NCBI RefSeq assembly: GCF_002443255.2
Contig: NW_019211456.1
Span: 49,908,486-49,972,485 of the forward strand
Origin: Varroa destructor
Taxonomy: Eukaryota; Arthropoda; Arachnida; Mesostigmata; Varroidae
Direction of reading: 5' to 3'
Length of the DNA stretch: 64,000 nucleotides
Below are positions 25,304-36,599 of the stretch, piece by piece. Within the stretch, counting starts at the first letter, position 1, and each line of letters begins with the position of its first letter. Below the pieces are notes generated by a model. The model saw only the letters and a list, made by a program, of their open reading frames with translations, made no database searches and was not told where the DNA came from. The position numbers and the translations under genes are program-made.

Positions 25304-25335
25304 CCCCCCATCCCCCTCCCCCGTCCCCCCTCCCC
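25304..25335 (-). promoter_or_regulatory. G-rich tract upstream of the cuticle promoter
   Basis: Five C-runs of 4-6 bases, separated by 1-2 bases, lie on the plus strand. The coding (minus) strand therefore carries five G-runs, which fits the G-quadruplex pattern. The tract is about 190 bases upstream of the predicted transcription start. Confidence 0.5.
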
Positions 25336-25530
25336 ATACTGCTACTGATACTACAGCGCTATTACCGTTCTACGGTGGAGTCATGGGCGTGCAGAGCTAC
25401 CAGTCAGGGGCAACATCGCGCACGAGCAGAGCCTTAAGAAGAGGTCACGTAAAAGTTTGCAAAAACGCTGAACTACTGAACCACACAAACCGGCACACGC
25501 ATCGGCAATCGTTGTGGCATCGCTGTTGGT

Positions 25531-25621
25531 AGCAGCAGCAGCAGCAGCAGCAACAACAACAAACAAAGATGATTCTTCAAAAAAAAAAAAAAAAAGAAAG
25601 AAAAAGAAGAAGAAGAAGAAA
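25531..25621. repeat. compound microsatellite: (AGC)n, (AAC)n, poly-A, (GAA)n
   Basis: About seven AGC units run directly into AAC units, then an A-run of about 17 and GAA units. This explains the low-complexity minus-strand frame over the same bases, which is not a gene. Confidence 0.8.
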
Positions 25622-25625
25622 AAAT

Positions 25626-27204
25626 ATAGAAAACGAGCTACTGCGATAGAGCAGTTTCTGATTGGTGGATAGAGGCGCGACGTAGGTATGATCGATAGGG
25701 TAGGCAAATCTTCTGCGACTTAATCGTCATTTTACAACGACAACAGAAGCAATGTTCTTAGTTGGGCTCATCCGCAGCTGAACGCAGTCCTCACCGTTTA
25801 GTCTCTATGGTAAAGCCAGGCTCTATCGTGAGCCATCAGCTTCAGAGTAACCTTGTCTTGTACAAGATGACAATGTTTTGACTTTACTTTTGTCCCTGAT
25901 GTGACATATACATCTACAAAACACTCAAGCATCCCCAGACGAGCACCCAAGCGTCATAAAATCAACTAACCTCTTCAATTCGTTTTTATTTTCAGAGACA
26001 GCTTTTTCGACCCAGTCGGAAGGTCTTACCAATGAGGAGATTACAAAGTGCTTTTTGGTCGTTTGGTTTTTACTGAAAAATTAACTTCAATATGAAGCGA
26101 TCACTGAAAAACTGCTTCGTTCTGGATTGAACTATGCTACGTTATTTAGGTAATAAAATGCTAGACGTGTCATACGTAAACGCTAGAACATCCATAACTC
26201 TTCTAATGATGTAATCTTACATTAGATCGATGTGAAATTCTTATCTATACTAACTCAAACGCAATTTGCTAAATTATGAACCCTTTATTTTCATACTCCA
26301 TGACTCATCCTGGCCAGTATTTCGATTTTTCTCTAGCTAAACGACATATAGAAAGAAGAACGGCCTCTCGTTAATTCAAGCCTGATAATTAGTTTTCGCA
26401 TTTTAATTTTCTGCTACAAAGCTGCACCTTTTTTTGTCACAAGTATTTCATAAAATCGGTTCTATTATATATGGTGGAGAAACGGTTGTTTAGAGTAGAC
26501 GACACTCTTTAGCCGTACAATTAGACTATGTGTGGCTAGCATCTATCGTGTCGATTAGAAGGCCGATTGTGTACAGCCAGGACAAGATCATTTTGTTGTT
26601 ACTTCAAAGTTATAATTTGATAATTCGAATACCATACCTGTGCTCTATGAGAAAGCGGTCCTTTAATTCATCCTCACTAACTCAACGGTAAATGTTAAGG
26701 TTAGGCTGCTGTTGTATCTCCTGCGTCCTCAGGATCCATTCACTCCTACGGCTGAATGCGGTAAATGAAGACCGAGCTGCCCTAGACAATCAGTTATTAC
26801 TTTTATTGTTGAATATTAACGCGAATTCGGATCAACAATGGTTGTTTCGAGCGTAACGTTCGAGCGCTAGATGCGCAACAGTATGTAATAGCATTGCATG
26901 GGTTTATAGTACAGTTGAAGGATTCCGGGTCTGGAGTAAACTGAGAGACCTTGAGAAATAGAGCATTTAAAGGGAACGTCCTAACTAATTTTACAGCAGG
27001 AGCAAGCGAACAAACTGCTGTATTACAAGCCGCGCCGTAACAGTTGATGCTTGCAGTTCGTTGCAGCATCAAACATTTGTGAATATACGTTAAGTAGGTA
27101 ATCGTTCTCGGATCGAATTGAAACGTTGGCCAGGAGTCATCGTGTCAAAATGCTGCAGAGAACTAATGATCGGTTAGATAAGTAGGTGTAGATCTTCTTA
27201 GCCT
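25626..27204. other. non-coding stretch, no gene seen
   Basis: No supported exon. An 89-codon minus frame at 26803-27072 has no domain and no splice support. Confidence 0.35.
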
Positions 27205-27279
27205 AGTTAGAAACAGAACCTTAATGAAATATATTTGCTTGAAACTCAAAAAGTTCTCGTTGGCCAAGTCTCAGGACAG
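27205..27279 (+). repeat. isolated copy of the 193-base repeat family, cut by the gap
   Basis: The segment ...ACAGAACCTTA...AATATATTTGCT..GAAAC..AAAAAGTTCTCGTTGGCCAAG then CTCAGGACAG matches, in order and spacing, the array at 34.83-34.91 kb. It ends exactly where the N run begins. Confidence 0.7.
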
Positions 27280-27304
27280 NNNNNNNNNNNNNNNNNNNNN
27301 NNNN
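27280..27304. other. assembly gap (25 N)
   Basis: Twenty-five N bases. The left edge is inside a copy of a repeat that is tandem elsewhere in the window, so the gap may hide a collapsed array of unknown length. Confidence 0.95.
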
Positions 27305-30300
27305 TTGATAAAAGGATTAGTTAGGTTTCATACCGGAGAGAGTGAGAGAGGCTGTCTGTGGGAAGGTTGGACGTAAAACTCGAAACAATAGGTTTTTCAT
27401 GAATTTACACATAGTGATCTGGTTTAGGCCGGCATATTGTTAGGTGCTGTCTGGCAGAAGTAGCTAGGCATCGTCGGTTCAAACCCGCTCTGACATACAC
27501 AAATATCTTCTTTGGGAAATGATAAAAGTTTATTAATAAATTTGACTGGCCCTAGACCTGGCTGATCTGGCATGTTCAACTGTCAAATAAAAACAATGTC
27601 ATTGAGGGATTAATTTTTATTGCTTTGTGCCCCTTCATGTGATCTTAATCTACGTAAATAAGGCATATAAATTATCGTCACTTTGCGAACATCTTTTTCT
27701 TCACACAGCTATATAAACTTCGAATATACCGATAAGCCTAGCATTCAGTTCGATTCTATTGATTATTTTTAATGTAGGTCGATTGTGACATATCCATAAA
27801 GCACGACCACCATTTCTAGATTCGGGCCACTCACCCAGACATATTCTGCAATCATCAGTAGAAACGACCGCCTACTTTTTGAAGCGACGTTCTATTAACG
27901 CTCACAATGGACGACCTCCAGGGGTCAAATCGGTTACTGTCTTCTGTCGCTACTTTTACTGCTGAGTTTTCTATCCTATAATTCTCGGCCTATTAACAAC
28001 AACAAAAATAATAATAATAATGACGAGAAAAAGACCGTTCAACAGAAAAGATCATTTGTCAAAAATCGATAACGCTTAACTGTTCAAAAAGACCCAGCCG
28101 TTTTTCCCTGCCTACTCAGTTGGTTTTTACCTGATCGATATTTACGGTCGCTATTTACCTTTCCGTTGATGTTTGCCTGACAATTGCTCACCTAATTTTT
28201 AATAGTTTCTCATTTATTCATTTAGATGATAATTATTTAACCTAAAAAGCTTACTTCTTAGGTGCCTACTGAACTTTCGTAGGAAAGAGGCGCACGACAC
28301 GATGTAGGAGTGGTCAAGATAGTACACCGATGGCTCATGGGGTTCCACGTTCCTCTGTTCAGTTTCTTAGCCTACAATCGTTTACTGATACTAGTGACGA
28401 TAATATACTTCACGAAATTTCACTTGGTGAAGTATGTAGTACTAACTGATTTCCCTTGAACATACGAAGGACAGCATTGTAGTGGTTTCTGGCTCTAAGT
28501 AAACGAGCACAATTTTTTAATAATTTAGATACACCGTCAGAGTCACAACTTCTGCTCTTTGTTTTTTTTGACTTTGGCAAGTATTTCTAGTGGACAATCC
28601 AACTCGGCAGTTGCAATACGACTAGATAATGTGCCACAAGGGACGTTATATCTCGTAATTGCTGATAGAATAAATACGCTTATTTGGTCTGCAACATGCA
28701 CCAACAAATCTTTCTTTTCTTTTTCAGCAATTACAAGCTAAACAGACAAAATAATTATACTAAGAAAATACACTTTACTTTATCGAAACACGATGAGCAA
28801 CGATTTTTTTCAATAGTACAACCCACACCAGAGTAGTGTTTTGTTATAATCAATCAGCAGATTGTTAATAACCGCTTAATATCTAAAAGAATTGTAGCAA
28901 AAAGACAATCTGCTAGGCTTGAACAAATCTAAGTTTTTCGAAAACGGGGACAAACATTAACTTACTAATTTTTAAAAACGCTTGAAGAATACGTTTCAAC
29001 CTAAAGCGTAAAACCATCCACACTTATGATAATAATCTAACTTGTATGCAAATTTGAATCAAGTATACCACAACCTGGATAATGGGAAGGTCTACTATAG
29101 TTGCGTTATCTTTAGTACTGCGAATGCCAAAGCTTCGATCATTTTTAGTGTTCTACACGCTTACAGAGAATTTCATGAAAAAAGCAGTCCGTTGGATCTG
29201 TGTATGCATAAGTACTAGAAATACACTTATAGCGAACTAGACAGCATTTTCTAAAAGTTCTGGTCATTGCAAACTTGAAGGGTCATTTTGATTTTGGCGG
29301 TTCTATTGAAGCCATGTTTCTAATGGTATTATTCTCAGTAAGTTCAACTTTATTCCACATTCAGGCTCAGCATCCAACTAGCATGAATAAATAACCAAAT
29401 GCCGTTCGTTTATTTTGTAAAGGTATTACAAATTCATATAAGATTAGATATTTCCAATTCCAGTTAAATAAATATGATGGCATTGACTCTTCCAGCATCT
29501 ATCCGCCTCCCTTCCACTAGTTTCCCAATGTTATAGTTTGGTCAATTTTTACTAAGTCGCCGTACAATTTTTCAGGCTAAATGTGTGCGATAAGAAGCGA
29601 TTATAAATAGACAGAAGAGCCAAACTGTATACATTTGTTCCTACGTGTTCTGTTCCTTCTATGGACTTTGATAAAAATATTATAGCTCAATTGTGATAAT
29701 AAATCCATGTTAGCCGCGATCGATCCTCTACACGCCAAGTCCGCTGGCATTCGAACCTATCGTATTTATCTTGTCCAAGGTGATTCTCAATTCAAATAGA
29801 CATTTATAAGCTATTCTAGCACAACTTCCAATAAAAAAAAAACAAAAAAACAAAAAAAAAAAAGCCTATTTTTATGCATACGCTTCAAAGAATTGCAAAT
29901 GCCCATTCGCGTAAGTAAAGGCGCTACGGAAATTTTTTTTTTTAATAATTGCTTAAGTGATAAAATTTTGTGGATCATACCCATCCGTTTACTGAGTTAA
30001 TATTCATTTGAAAGACCTAACCTAAAAAGAAAAAAGATTTCTATTTTTATTCATCAAGGTAGTTTCCAGTATAATTTAACGGTTCTTAAAAGGTCAGCGA
30101 ATCAATAGCCAGTCCTTAAGACTCTCGTTTTGTGAAAACTAAGATAAATAAGAAGCTAAACGTTTTCTGATAGACTAACAAATCAGCTGGAAATTTAAAC
30201 TGTTGTCCGCTCGTGTTTACAGAGATCTGTTGTTTTATATATAAATAGGTTACTATTTAGAGTTGTCACGCAAGACTACCACATAAGACGGTATCTTTTC

Positions 30301-30931
30301 AAATTCTAAGAAACACAACATTTCAGATGTGGCATATTAGCAAAAGTAAAATATAGCGCTGTTAATCCGTCCCAAAGGTTACAGCCGTTAGATACAATAG
30401 TGCGTTCTTTCAAAAAAGAAAAGTTTTCTTAGAGACCTAAATAGTTAATTATAGAATGTTATATAGGTCCTTTTTTATCTTTTGGTAAAACATCTATCTA
30501 TCTAGTTAGTACTGTTTTTAGCTCTTTTACTAAACTTATAAGTAAATAGTCACTGGTCCAACGTATTGAAACTAGCATACAACCTGTCGTGTTGCCTTAC
30601 GTTTCAAGTACATGACGAAGTAATGAAGAAGTAATGACGAGTATAGTGCAGGTCTCTGTATATAAACTTTTTTAATTATTCTAAGCTAATCAAGTTAACC
30701 ATATTTGCTCCGGTGATTAATGTAACTTCAGATACACATGGAAAATTTTCATGAATTCAGAAATGAAAGAATTCAGAAAACTGTTTTCCTTTACATAAGC
30801 TAAACCCCCCTAGTTCCCCCGCGGTTAGGCCGGTCATCCCAGCACACCTTATTTCAGTCCTCTACATTTGATCCTCGCAAAGGTGAGGCACGCTAGTAAT
30901 TGCTTTCGTCCTAACACATGGTTGTTCTTCA
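27305..30931. other. non-coding stretch, no gene seen
   Basis: AT-rich sequence with A-runs (29829-29864) and short frames only. A tRNA-like B-box (GGTTCAAACCC, about 27477-27487) is present but does not fold into a tRNA. Confidence 0.35.
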
Positions 30932-31071
30932 GTCGTCTTGATTATTCCAGACCGTGCCCAGATCACGTAACTTCGCCACATCTTCCCACAATAGTTCTTC
31001 AAAGTTGTAGCTCTAAGAAGGTAGCTGTCAAGCAACAACCAACCAAAGTACGCCGATATCGTTCTCGGATG
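30932..31071 (+). CDS. candidate internal exon of an unidentified plus-strand gene
   Basis: Two acceptors are possible: TTGTTCTTCAG (exon from 30932) or GATTATTCCAG (exon from 30951). Both open the same frame, which ends in phase 0 at the donor CGGATG|GTAGGT. The peptide contains RPCPDHVTSPHLPTIVLQS and then a basic stretch, KVAVKQQPTKVRRYRSRM. The composition suggests a disordered linker. No domain is recognisable and the neighbouring exons are not secure. Confidence 0.35.
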
Positions 31072-31604
31072 GTAGGTTTTTTTAAAAAATCTCTATTGTA
31101 ATGTTTTTTATTTTATTTCAAAATGTGATACTGCTTACACCGAATCTGCGTGATCAATTTTGGGCAAAAAAAGCATAAAGTAAACAAGAAAGAAAAGCTT
31201 TTCCTAAGTTATCTTGGGTCATGATTGTAGTATTAGGAAATTGCCATTAGTTATGTTGCGAACATATTACTATATAACCAGCATCCTATTTTCGTGCTTT
31301 TCTAGGTCATCTTATTCTGTCAGCGGGAAGTATCGTCTATAAACGAGATAGGTTCTAAATCTGTAACGACAATTGGTTCCGTTAGAAAAGTAACAGCTGG
31401 TACATGAATGGCGAACGCAAATCTAATAACGTTACGTCAAAATGTAGAGTGGCCATTTGTAACACATCTGTTATATGGTCCCCATTTTCTCGTTTCAGTT
31501 TTCATATATCCTATGGAGCATCTGTAATTGGAAGAAGCTTGTAGGGATAGTAGATAAAGAGATTCTTATAGCCTGAGGTATTTCCTTGCCCACACTCCAT
31601 ATTC

Positions 31605-31841
31605 ATGGAACTGCTACAACGAATGAACAACGCAATGGACGCAAAAAATACTCTATTAGAAAAGTTATTTCCACAGCGAACTTTCGACGCAAGAATGGAC
31701 GAAATTTCAGCCCAGTGGGGTTTATACAATTGCAACATTCACCAGCTCCTGCAGTCGCTAAACTTGGAAATAGAAAAAAAAAAAAAAAAAAAGCAAAAAC
31801 TATATATTTTTATTCATACCAAAACATCAGCACTCTTATAG
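31605..31841 (+). CDS. candidate exon encoding a helical segment, unknown protein
   Basis: The frame from ATG 31605 (open about 36 bases further upstream) reads MELLQRMNNAMDAKNTLLEK, then DARMDEISAQWGLYNCNIHQ. This is a heptad-like pattern typical of alpha-helical or coiled-coil protein. It then runs into an A-tract of 18-19 bases at about 31775-31793, where coding probably ends, and stops at 31841. A frame in another phase over the same bases is dominated by the A-tract. No good donor was found. A processed pseudogene ending in a poly-A tail is a real alternative. Confidence 0.35.
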   Translation: MELLQRMNNAMDAKNTLLEKLFPQRTFDARMDEISAQWGLYNCNIHQLLQSLNLEIEKKKKKKQKLYIFIHTKTSALL

Positions 31842-32110
31842 AACCATCTTCAGTGTGTACAAATATATCTGCATAGTTTTAGATCTATCACTCTTGCAAC
31901 TTTCTGTAGATGCGAATTGTTTGATCAATAATAATTTATTGGCGACGTCCCTATGATATCTGTTTTTTTGCTTGAATAATAAGCTGTTGATGACCACAGA
32001 GATCCACGTTCAATCTTTCGTTACCGTAGCCAGCTTCGTTACTTTAGTTTTTTTTTTTTTACTTTCGATTTATTTAATTTGAAGCGATAACTATAACAAA
32101 ACAGCTTATA

Positions 32111-32386
32111 ATGACAATGACACCGCCCTTAATAATAATAATAGTACATGTCAACATAGTATTGTTATTAGGCCAACAACAGGTCGCGGCGAGTACTACA
32201 CGAAAAGGGAACAGATGCTACTCTCGCTGTGCACTGCGCGGGTCCTCAACTCCATTCGATCGCGGGAGCGGCGGTGGCAGTGACATTAGGGGCAGACGAG
32301 TTGACGAGGATTTTTACCATTGGCCTGAAATGGTCAACTTCTCTCGAGCTAGCTTAATCTGTCGACCTTGTTTATCCTGTGGCTAA
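32111..32386 (+). CDS. candidate small secreted peptide precursor
   Basis: This is a 91-codon frame from ATG. The first ~27 residues look like a signal peptide (PPLIIIIVHVNIVLLLG core, possible cleavage after VAA). The rest is basic and Gly/Ser-rich, with cysteines arranged C-x3-C near the start and C-x2-C-x2-C at the end (ICRPCLSCG), plus dibasic sites (RK, RR). This would fit a neuropeptide or small cysteine-rich secreted protein, but no known family is recognised. Part of the hydrophobic core comes from an AAT repeat, which weakens the case. An overlapping frame entered from an acceptor-like CAACAACAG at 32174-32182 (GEYYTKREQMLLSLCTARV) is equally coding-like. The region may instead hold an ordinary exon. 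Confidence 0.3.
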   Translation: MTMTPPLIIIIVHVNIVLLLGQQQVAASTTRKGNRCYSRCALRGSSTPFDRGSGGGSDIRGRRVDEDFYHWPEMVNFSRASLICRPCLSCG

Positions 32387-34320
32387 GTATCGTAACACAG
32401 TGAGCATACATAAACGCAACAAATGAACCACTATGTATCTAGGAAGAACTTCTATTTGTTATAGGTTCTATGCTGATAATAATAATTGGCATGTTCTTGC
32501 AAAAACTGCAAATATTTTTGAATACAAAGTAATAATGTGAGCGAAAAGGCCAACCCAAACACGTTGTAGGTGATCGATATTTTATCACGCAGTACGACAC
32601 GCGTCCATACACGCGTTTACTCATATTTTTCTTCTAGCAAGATCGTCTCTATTCGAACTCGGTCCATTGTTCTTAGCAATGCCTCTTCTCAACACAGTAC
32701 CTGAATAAGCTTACATGGTAATTCTATGGGCTATTTTGTGCAGCGCGTTATCAGATAGGGAAAAAGAAGGCCGGTCTATTCAGATTTCGAATAAAATACC
32801 AGGCAACCTTGAATTTACTTGTCTATTGGCCGTTTCTGTAAATAAAAACTAACCATGTATCGCTCTTGATGATGGAATGAATGAGCCATTTATTTGCATA
32901 TCCATACAAGTAAACAACACACATCGTCAATATTTGCCCGTAACCGCTCACCACGCACGGTTATCGTAAGGAATACGTTCTGGTTGAGTGGTAGATGCCT
33001 TACAATCGATATAAAGCAAGAACTAAATGAAAAACAGCTGCAATATGTCTTCTAGGCTTTTCAAATCTGTTGTACTTCTACGTTCGGCAGACTGTATGTA
33101 GGACGCCTGAAACCTGTAATCGAGTGTAGGACATTCTTCTTCAACAGTGAAAACCATTCGTATATTATGCTGCATTGAGGTGTTTTTCTGGAAGAGTGTG
33201 TGTACCTATTTGCCCTATTACTAGAGTAGCATTAGGTGTCTAGTACGGAAACCTGCCAATAAGCTCTACTTAACGACGGCAAGCTATTCTGATGCAGCTT
33301 TTTTTTTTTTTTTTTATTGGAAAGCTGGCTGCTTCTGCGTCCCGGGTTAGTTTGCCGTTGTAGCTTCTCTCTATGTGATTTTTGCTCAGTTGTTATATCA
33401 CAAATCAGAAATTTCGACTAGGATCGGTAGTAGCTCCGCCAACGTACGTTTGCACGTAAAAGATTTTGTGTACAATTCCACTGCAGAAGCTTGCGCCGAT
33501 GAATTCGGTCCGAGTCCGATGAAGAGATTCAAGTGATTGAAGATTAAACTTTTTTGAAAAATCCCTAATTTCAGTTAGTTTAACATATACAAGTCGGAAC
33601 TTTTGACTGAACCTCTTCTGAAACGAGTCTATAGATGAATTATGGAAATAAAATCTATTTTAAGACTTTGTAATTTTTCGCAATTAACGCATTAATTTAT
33701 TTTAATTCCACTATTCCTAAGTAGAGGATATATTGACAATGACATTTCTAACTAATCCAAACGGTACTTACTTTATTGAGCTGACTTTGCTCGAGTAATT
33801 TTGATCGAGTAAATGGAGAGTTAATTGTTTTGTGGCATGTTGCTCGACTCCATAGTTAAATGATCGTTGTGAGTTTTGTTTGTTTGCCGTTACGCAGTAG
33901 TAGCAAAAATCCAATAGCGTAACTAAATAACCCTGTTTACTAGTAGTAAAATCCGTTGGGCTGCTGCTTTATAGCTGATTTATTCTATACAGCGGTTTGA
34001 ATTTCTATCATAGTTGGGTTCGTCCAAATAAATAGACAACTCTATCTATCCTGCTACGACTGGCTGACTCAAATGTGAAACAAAAACAAGTCTCGTATTT
34101 TATATGAATTTTTCCACCAAGTAGAATAAAAATTTTTTTTTTAGAAAAAGGGTAAAATACAGCGCTTGTGATAGTTCTGCAGAATTGTATGATCGCATAC
34201 CCTTGAATGTGTGCAATGAAAATTGCTGGCGCCAACCCAGTAAATTAGTAGTTTCTACATTTCCTACATACATTATCTTGCCGATGTAGGTTTAACCAAA
34301 CAAGACGCAATATTCTAGGG
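32387..34320. other. non-coding stretch, no gene seen
   Basis: No supported exon. A good minus-strand donor (AATAAA|GTAAGTACC, GT at about 33769-33770) ends frames reading SKLLEQSQLNK, but no acceptor fits. Confidence 0.3.
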
Positions 34321-34975
34321 TTGAGGCAATAAGTTTCCTCATACAAAAAAGGTGTTAAAACTCAAACAGGCTTTCCCTAGCCAAGTTTCAGGAGGAAATT
34401 TCCGCATACAACAGAAGTTGTTATAACCTAAACAAGTTTCTTCTAGCGAAGTTTTAGGACAAAATTCCCACATACAAAGTTGTCAAAATTCAAATAAGTC
34501 CACTATGGCCAAGTTTCAAAACAGAGTTTCCCCATATGAAAAAGTTGTTAAAACTCAAACAAGCATTTCCTAGATAAGTTTCAGGACGAAATTTCCGCAT
34601 GCAACAGAAGTGTTAAAAGCCAACGAAATCTTCTTGGCCATATTTCAAAACGGAATCTTACATGCAATATATTTGTTGAAGCTTAGGTAAGTTCTCGTTG
34701 GCCATGTCTCAGGACAGAGTTTTCTCATACGCAAAAGTTGTTTAAACTTAAACAAGTGTTTTCTAACCAAGTTTCAGGACGAAATTTCCGCATACGACAG
34801 AAGTGTTAAATGTCAAGGAAATCTTCTTGGCCATATTTCAAAACAGAACCTTACATGTAATATATTTGCTGAAACGCAAACAAGTTCTTGTTGGTCAAGC
34901 CTCAGAGCAGAGTTTCCTCATACAAAAAAGTTGTTAACACTCAAACAAGCTTCCTTTAGCTAAGACTCTACCCAA
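34321..34975 (+). repeat. higher-order tandem repeat: ~64-base monomers in a ~193-base unit
   Basis: Diverged monomers of about 64 bases repeat in direct order. Typical elements are TTTCAGGACGAAATTTCCGC, CAACAGAAGTGTTAAA and TTCTTGGCCATATTTCAAAA. Two landmarks recur at exactly 193 bases (34581 to 34774, and 34631 to 34824), so three monomers form a larger unit. There are about ten monomers in all. No frame stays open, so this is not a coding repeat. One further copy adjoins the N gap at 27.2 kb, which makes the family dispersed. Confidence 0.85.
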
Positions 34976-36599
34976 GCTGCGTGCGAGCACGTCTATTAAA
35001 AGATTAACAACTTTCTACAGCATAGGGCTTCATATATGTGAACCTAGCTAATAAAGATATAGTCAGCTGTGTGTGCTATTAAGAACCAGTATCACAGCAA
35101 CAAATTTATTCGGCACTGAAACAAATGGCGCCTTCTGTCGCACGGGGATTTTAATCTATTGCCTTTCACGGACACGATCATTTGTTTTGATTTTCTGTAA
35201 CCAAGATTCGGTGTAGGATTTTATTTTTAATGGTGAACCTATCGTAGGTAATTGATCTCCAACTGGTAGCATACTAGTCAGAATTGCTCTGTCCTCTTCT
35301 ACACATGTAATATTTTCGTGTAAAGGCAGCCGTAGATAACAAACCTAATAAATGTAAAGATATAATTACACATATGTAACTTTCATATAATATTTCCAAT
35401 CTGACGATACTACTGACACGCAGTTCACTCGAAATGGAAAACAAAAAATAAGATATCCCGCTAATGTCAGCCGAGATTGCTTTTATTTTTTTGTTTTATT
35501 CATTGTGCTTTATTAACGTTGCCTACTCACAGAGTACGCTTTGTAAGCGCCATCGAGACGTACAAAATAGTTCTGAATTTTTACGTACGTAAGCAATATA
35601 ACTCAATGAAAATTACTTTTCCAATGCGACCATAAGACAATATGACCTCATTCATCATATAATAAATTATAACACTTAAAGAAAAGGGGCCCTTTCCAAA
35701 GGCGATTTCACAGGAAAACATGTCGTTTCAGAACTAGGCATCGCTTAAAAAAGACAAACATATATACATGTGTATATATATAATAACGGTAAGGTTTTTG
35801 ACTGAAAGCGTGTTAATGAATTCACATGGAAGCATGGGAAGTTTGTTTGGAAGATAGGAAGTTCGCAAATCATGTAGCAGCAAAAGTTAGAGAGTGAAAA
35901 GGAAAAAGAGAAGAAATAATAAGCCAAGTGAGCTATCGGGTATGTCATGCAAAGGAAGGTCCCTTAGCTCTGGCAAAGTGTCATGTTCATACGAAATGTC
36001 CAGGAAAAATAATTTACATACGCTATCTTGACTACCTGTCGTCTGGATTTTTTCGCGTAGTAGGCTGGCCACTTTTGGTTAAGATAGGGCGAGCAACGAG
36101 GCATTAGCTTCAAATGCCAAGCGGGGCATCACTGGCATATGTGCTTGAACCTTGTTTTTACTTATGTAGCTGCAAGCACTTAACTTGATATTGATAGCTT
36201 TAGCAAGCATAGAGCTGTACATAAAAGTGGCATTTGTCTTCAAATATATCAGCTACACGACACAGATAAAGACTGCAACAGACTTGAAAAGAATCAACAT
36301 AAATTTCGTCGTCAAAGCCTTTAATAAAAGCTTCGATGGGTAAGATTGGCAAACAGCTGTAGCTAGGTAATGGCCCCTTACGTCTCAGATTTATCTGAGA
36401 TAAATATAATGGAAGCAATTATGAGTTTAATAAAATGCTTAGTGAGATCACACAAGGGAATGTATAATCCGTACTTGTGTTCCCTGCATCTGACACATAC
36501 ACATTTCAGTCGGTTCGTGGAAATTTCGAGAAACACATAGCTTAAATATGGCGATGTAAGTGGTTCAGTACCATCCATGCGTAGCTTTACATAGCTCCA
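34976..36599. other. non-coding stretch, no gene seen
   Basis: No supported exon. Minus frames at 35745-36418 are low-complexity or lack domains; a (TA)n tract lies near 35760-35785. Confidence 0.35.

Noticed and set aside
25381..25707. 108-codon minus frame with poly-Phe and poly-Ala runs
   Set aside because: It is the reverse reading of the poly-A/GAA/AGC microsatellite.
27425..27505. tRNA-like segment with A-box-like TGGTTTAGGCCGG and B-box GGTTCAAACCC
   Set aside because: The acceptor stem does not pair, the T-arm has a mismatch and no anticodon arm is evident. At best it is a SINE head remnant.
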